From Burkholderia metallica (GTDB lineage Bacteria > Pseudomonadota > Gammaproteobacteria > Burkholderiales > Burkholderiaceae): a DNA stretch of 64,000 nucleotides. Within the stretch, counting starts at the first letter, position 1, and each line of letters opens with the position of its first letter. Under the pieces are notes generated by a model that was given only the letters and a program-made list of their open reading frames with translations, did no database searches and was not told the origin of the DNA. Positions 61,006 through 64,000 of the stretch are shown in pieces. The position numbers and the translations under genes are program-made. The stretch covers positions 1,612,001 through 1,676,000 of the forward strand of contig NZ_CADFDB010000001.1 of assembly GCF_902832845.1 (NCBI RefSeq), written 5' to 3'.

Positions 61006-63255
61006 TTATAAGCGCCCCGGCAACCGGGCAGCTGGCTTCATCGCCTCGCTGACCTGCCTGACGCGCTCACCGTGCTGTTCTTCGCGCTTGCGCGTCTTGT
61101 CCTCGTCGACGTAATCGCTGGCGCCGAAGGTGTCGATAGCACGTGTCTGGAAATACAGATTCGACGACAGCACATGGTCGTGCCAGCTCGTCAGCATCGT
61201 GTCGTGAACCAGCAAGTCGAATAGCGCCATGACTTTGGGCGGCAGCGGGTTCTTGCCGCTCAGGCCCATCTTCCACGCCTGGATCAGCGCTTCCTGTTCC
61301 GGCGTCATCATCCACGCCTCGATCATCGAAGCGCTGAACTCCGGGTCCGCGTCCCACGGCAATGAACCGTCCTGAGCCATTTCGCGCACAAGATCTGCCG
61401 ATTTTTGCAGTCCCGCTTGCCGGGATTCGCGTTGCATCAGTTCTTCCGATTCGCTTTGGATGCGGTCCCAGACGCCTACGGAGGGGCGCTTTTGCTCGAT
61501 ACCTGCATCGCGACCGGCGTTCATTTCCGGCAACACCGCGTTGTGCCAGCGCGCATAGGCCCTGCCAAGCGTCTCTCGATCCGCAGCCGGCCGCTGATTG
61601 CGCAGCGCGAGATACGCTGCCTCTGCATCGTTGCGTTCCTTCAGAAGTACCCGATGCCGGGCGGCGAGGTCATCGAAGCCGCTCGTCACAGTTGCGCGAA
61701 ATGCCGGCGACTGGTAGCGAACTGCCATCCAGCGCAGGAAAACCTGCATGTGTTCAAGAAAATTCAGACGTGCGACGTAAGGGACTATCTGTCGATAGGC
61801 GTCGATCAGTTCTCCGATTTTGTAGGTGGATTTTCCGTCGGAGATGGGTTTTGCCAGGGTAAATTTCGTGAACGTTTCACCCTTGAACTTGAATAGATCT
61901 TCCATCGTATCGAGCACGACACCATGCGAAACCGCTTCGTTAAGCATGTCACGCAAAACGACTCGCTGCAGTTCCGCACGTGCTCCAAGCGTTCCAGGCG
62001 GTGCGCCACCGGTGATGTCTTCGCTAGTCCCAGGATAGAGGTACTGAAGTCCGCGCGTGTTCTCGAGACTATCGAGCCGCTGATAGAAGCGCAGTTCATG
62101 TGCCGCAGCAAAATGCACGCATCGCTGCACCGATGCCGGGACCGCGAGGTCGCGATCCCCGTAGTTCTGTTTGAGCAGGCCAAGGATCGGCACGATCCCG
62201 AGCAGTTTGTTTTCTTCCATCACCGACGACACGGCGTCCAGCAGCCCCAGGAACTTGATTTCGATCGGAATAGCCGTTTGGTTGGGATCTTTCGGATCTG
62301 TATAAGCCAACTTCGTATCGCTCGGGCGCTTGTACTTTTGAGCCAACTCGTTCGCCAGCGCCCGAGCAATAACACAACCCCGATCTGCACCGAAAATGGA
62401 TATCTGAATCCGCTGGACTTTCGGCATTTTCTGCTTGACGTCGTCGATTGATTTTTCAAACTGCGTCATCGCGGCCGCCATCCGATCCTCGACACCTGTT
62501 CCAAATACGCGCGCAACGGCTCGGTTGTCACGAAACCATGGAATCGAATCGATCGCCACGCCAAAGAATACCGATTTAGCGGCACTTTGGGCGATTGACG
62601 GTAAATTCTTCTTCGCGTCGTAAAGAATCGCGCGCGTAGCGGCGCGACCGCGTCGAACCCAGCGGTTGTCACGCTGCAGTTGCAGCACGCGGCCGATATT
62701 GCGCGGCGCGGATTCGACTGAATCGACCAGATCTTTGAAAGACTGCACGACTGGACGAAACGAGAATTCCTTGAGGCCCTTCTTGAATCCTTCTGTAATA
62801 GTATCTTTTGGATTGGTGGGAAGCCGTTTCAAGCCGGTTACGCTCTCGCCGACGTTAACTCCGATCGAAGCTGCCGCTTCGGCTCCTTGCTTTCCGAGCT
62901 TAAATATCGCAGAGACGACTTGCCCCTCTCTCGCCTCCTTGTTCAACTCTGTCCCGAGACCAGAATAGTAGAGCGGATACCAAAATTGGTTAGACCCCTG
63001 CTCCCGACGCGGGTCGTCATTATCACGATGGGCCTCCCAGAGCCGACAGATGTTCGAGTAACGGGAAGTATGCTTTGCATCGTGATCCCGATGGCGACCA
63101 AACCCATCAAAGAAAAATCCGATATGTATCACCGCTCCACATGGAATACATCGGTCATGCGGATACGCTTTCTGATTTTCTCCGATTGCAGCACGCACAT
63201 TCGCCGGAGTTCGATCGTCCGGTCCGACAGCGGCTTTGTTGATCTTATTGCCCAC
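61006..63255 (-). CDS. DUF2235-domain T6SS protein, nucleophile serine replaced by Asp
   Basis: A 749-residue protein with the DUF2235 alpha/beta-hydrolase core at about 40-420: VIHIGFFFDGFGRHRDHD (Asp50), IEIKFLGLLDAVSSVME and CVHFAAAHELRFYQRL keep the usual order. DUF2235 proteins include Tle1-type T6SS phospholipases with a GFSRG nucleophile motif; here the equivalent, residues 289-293, reads GADRG, so Asp stands for Ser. About 330 further C-terminal residues are helical and unassigned. The GTG start at 63255 follows GAGGTG and overlaps the lipoprotein gene by 11 bp. It is an effector candidate or an inactive relative. Confidence 0.82.
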   Translation of the reverse strand: MGNKINKAAVGPDDRTPANVRAAIGENQKAYPHDRCIPCGAVIHIGFFFDGFGRHRDHDAKHTSRYSNICRLWEAHRDNDDPRREQGSNQFWYPLYYSGLGTELNKEAREGQVVSAIFKLGKQGAEAAASIGVNVGESVTGLKRLPTNPKDTITEGFKKGLKEFSFRPVVQSFKDLVDSVESAPRNIGRVLQLQRDNRWVRRGRAATRAILYDAKKNLPSIAQSAAKSVFFGVAIDSIPWFRDNRAVARVFGTGVEDRMAAAMTQFEKSIDDVKQKMPKVQRIQISIFGADRGCVIARALANELAQKYKRPSDTKLAYTDPKDPNQTAIPIEIKFLGLLDAVSSVMEENKLLGIVPILGLLKQNYGDRDLAVPASVQRCVHFAAAHELRFYQRLDSLENTRGLQYLYPGTSEDITGGAPPGTLGARAELQRVVLRDMLNEAVSHGVVLDTMEDLFKFKGETFTKFTLAKPISDGKSTYKIGELIDAYRQIVPYVARLNFLEHMQVFLRWMAVRYQSPAFRATVTSGFDDLAARHRVLLKERNDAEAAYLALRNQRPAADRETLGRAYARWHNAVLPEMNAGRDAGIEQKRPSVGVWDRIQSESEELMQRESRQAGLQKSADLVREMAQDGSLPWDADPEFSASMIEAWMMTPEQEALIQAWKMGLSGKNPLPPKVMALFDLLVHDTMLTSWHDHVLSSNLYFQTRAIDTFGASDYVDEDKTRKREEQHGERVRQVSEAMKPAARLPGRL

Positions 63256-64000
63256 CTGTTACACCTCGTTCAAATCGATTGCTTTTAATTTCGTGAACAA
63301 CAGTCTCCTGCAGACGCTGCATTGCAGCACCGAACGCACCAGGCTTACCCTTCGTCTCCAGCAATATTTTCTGAACGACTGGATGCTGATCGAACTTAGG
63401 ATTGACGAGCTCTGCGTAGTAAACATACTGCTCTAGATCAGCAGTATCGGTTAGGCGATATTTAGTCCACCCTTGTGCCGCAACACGTGCTGTCCGTCTG
63501 AACGCGAGGGCCATATCTACGTCATCAACGCCGGCTGCTTTTCCGTATTTTGTTTGAAGCCAGTGATTGACTTTCGCATACGATATCCTTGCTCCGCTCA
63601 TGTCGTTCCGAATCTCAAATTCGATGTGATCGTCCGGGTAAAAGTGCACCGCGAGTATGTCCTCTCCCGCCCCACCATTGACCTTTGTATGCGGAAATTT
63701 GACCTCCGACCTCTTTTGGATCTTCTTGATGGGCGCATACGGATCTTTCATGAATTCGTCCTGGTCGTATACCTCCCACTCAACCGTGAAGTCTGTTCCT
63801 TTCAGCTTGTAGCAGCAACTCAACCGTCCCGCACCAGCGCCCGGCGGCAAATCTCCCCCACCGCTTGCTCTATTGCCATATCTGTCACGAATCGTGAACT
63901 CGCTCAGATTGAACGGTGTGTAATTGAGTCCCATGACGCTGACTCCGCGGTAGGTCGGTTCGGATGAAAACGCGTCGCAACCGGCTAACGTCGATACGAC
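63245..64000 (-). CDS. DUF3304-like lipoprotein, 5' end beyond the window (partial)
   Basis: At least 251 codons are present; the frame stays open to the right edge. The first ATG in view is at 63934, but reading on upstream in frame gives VVSTLAGCDAFSSEPTYRG, a lipobox (LAGC) and the start of a mature lipoprotein, so the real start is outside the window. The following part, LNYTPFNLSEFTIRDRYGNR, then LSCCYKLKGTDFTVEWEVYD, matches the DUF3304 pattern. DUF3304 lipoproteins often sit beside DUF2235 T6SS proteins; a periplasmic immunity role is inferred. It overlaps the DUF2235 gene by 11 bp. Confidence 0.8.
   Translation of the reverse strand, partial: VVSTLAGCDAFSSEPTYRGVSVMGLNYTPFNLSEFTIRDRYGNRASGGGDLPPGAGAGRLSCCYKLKGTDFTVEWEVYDQDEFMKDPYAPIKKIQKRSEVKFPHTKVNGGAGEDILAVHFYPDDHIEFEIRNDMSGARISYAKVNHWLQTKYGKAAGVDDVDMALAFRRTARVAAQGWTKYRLTDTADLEQYVYYAELVNPKFDQHPVVQKILLETKGKPGAFGAAMQRLQETVVHEIKSNRFERGVTGGQ

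Noticed and set aside
1-64000. Insertion sequences, prophage, CRISPR arrays, tRNA or rRNA genes
   Set aside because: No transposase or integrase motifs, no regularly spaced repeats and no cloverleaf-like segments were seen; the repeats found are short regulatory-type elements.

Overview
The window reads as a high-GC betaproteobacterial replicon, most probably a Burkholderia cepacia complex species and probably a secondary chromosome. Evidence: strong G/C bias at third codon positions; a wsp chemosensory operon headed by a Burkholderia-type receiver/histidine-kinase hybrid instead of an adjacent wspR; the three-component anthranilate dioxygenase operon (andAcAdAbAa plus andR) known from B. cepacia; a catR/catBAC catechol cluster; and a type VI secretion (T6SS) block. 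The species call is inference. No tRNA, rRNA, CRISPR array or insertion sequence was seen.

Layout, left to right. 0.4-3.1 kb: minus-strand operon of rubrerythrin, a heterodisulfide-reductase-like Fe-S oxidoreductase and a DUF3501 protein, with an OxyR-like tetranucleotide array upstream. 3.2-5.8 kb: ECF42-type sigma factor with VOC and two DGPF/YciI proteins. 6-10.5 kb: secreted ExeM-like nuclease, DUF883 protein, SYLF lipoprotein, AI-2E-type permease. 10.5-16.5 kb: pilin-like exported protein behind a terminator-like hairpin, MDR and SDR dehydrogenases, PAP2 phosphatase, MntH and a GlxA-type AraC regulator. 17-19.4 kb: LysR regulator, OsmC protein, Dyp peroxidase. 19.6-24.6 kb: leader peptide plus ABC exporter, an E. 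coli-type riboflavin synthase, an unknown protein and a CLC channel/antiporter of possible fluoride type. 24.9-33.8 kb: wspF-E-D-C-B-A and the WspHRR-like hybrid. 34-39 kb: CPA1 antiporter, aldehyde dehydrogenase, acetolactate-synthase-like enzyme. 39.5-41.5 kb: HigBA toxin-antitoxin pair and a DUF445 membrane protein. 41.7-49.7 kb: anthranilate to catechol to cis,cis-muconate to muconolactone to 3-oxoadipate enol-lactone (andA, catB, catA, catC), with AndR and CatR. 49.8-64 kb: one uninterrupted minus-strand T6SS run, transcribed from beyond the right edge: DUF3304 lipoprotein, DUF2235 protein, PAAR tip, a membrane protein of unknown role, TssM, TssA, TssF, TssG, TssJ and a secreted protein.

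The genes form functional modules: peroxide defence (rubrerythrin, OsmC, Dyp), surface sensing and signalling (wsp), aromatic catabolism (and/cat) and interbacterial secretion (T6SS). The most unusual points are a TssM with no recognisable Walker A motif; a DUF2235 protein whose GxSxG nucleophile serine is an aspartate, next to a probable lipoprotein partner whose lipobox is visible only by reading to the window edge; a short leader ORF with a near-perfect Shine-Dalgarno before an ABC exporter; an OxyR array before the rubrerythrin operon; and an ECF42-like promoter before a DGPF gene.
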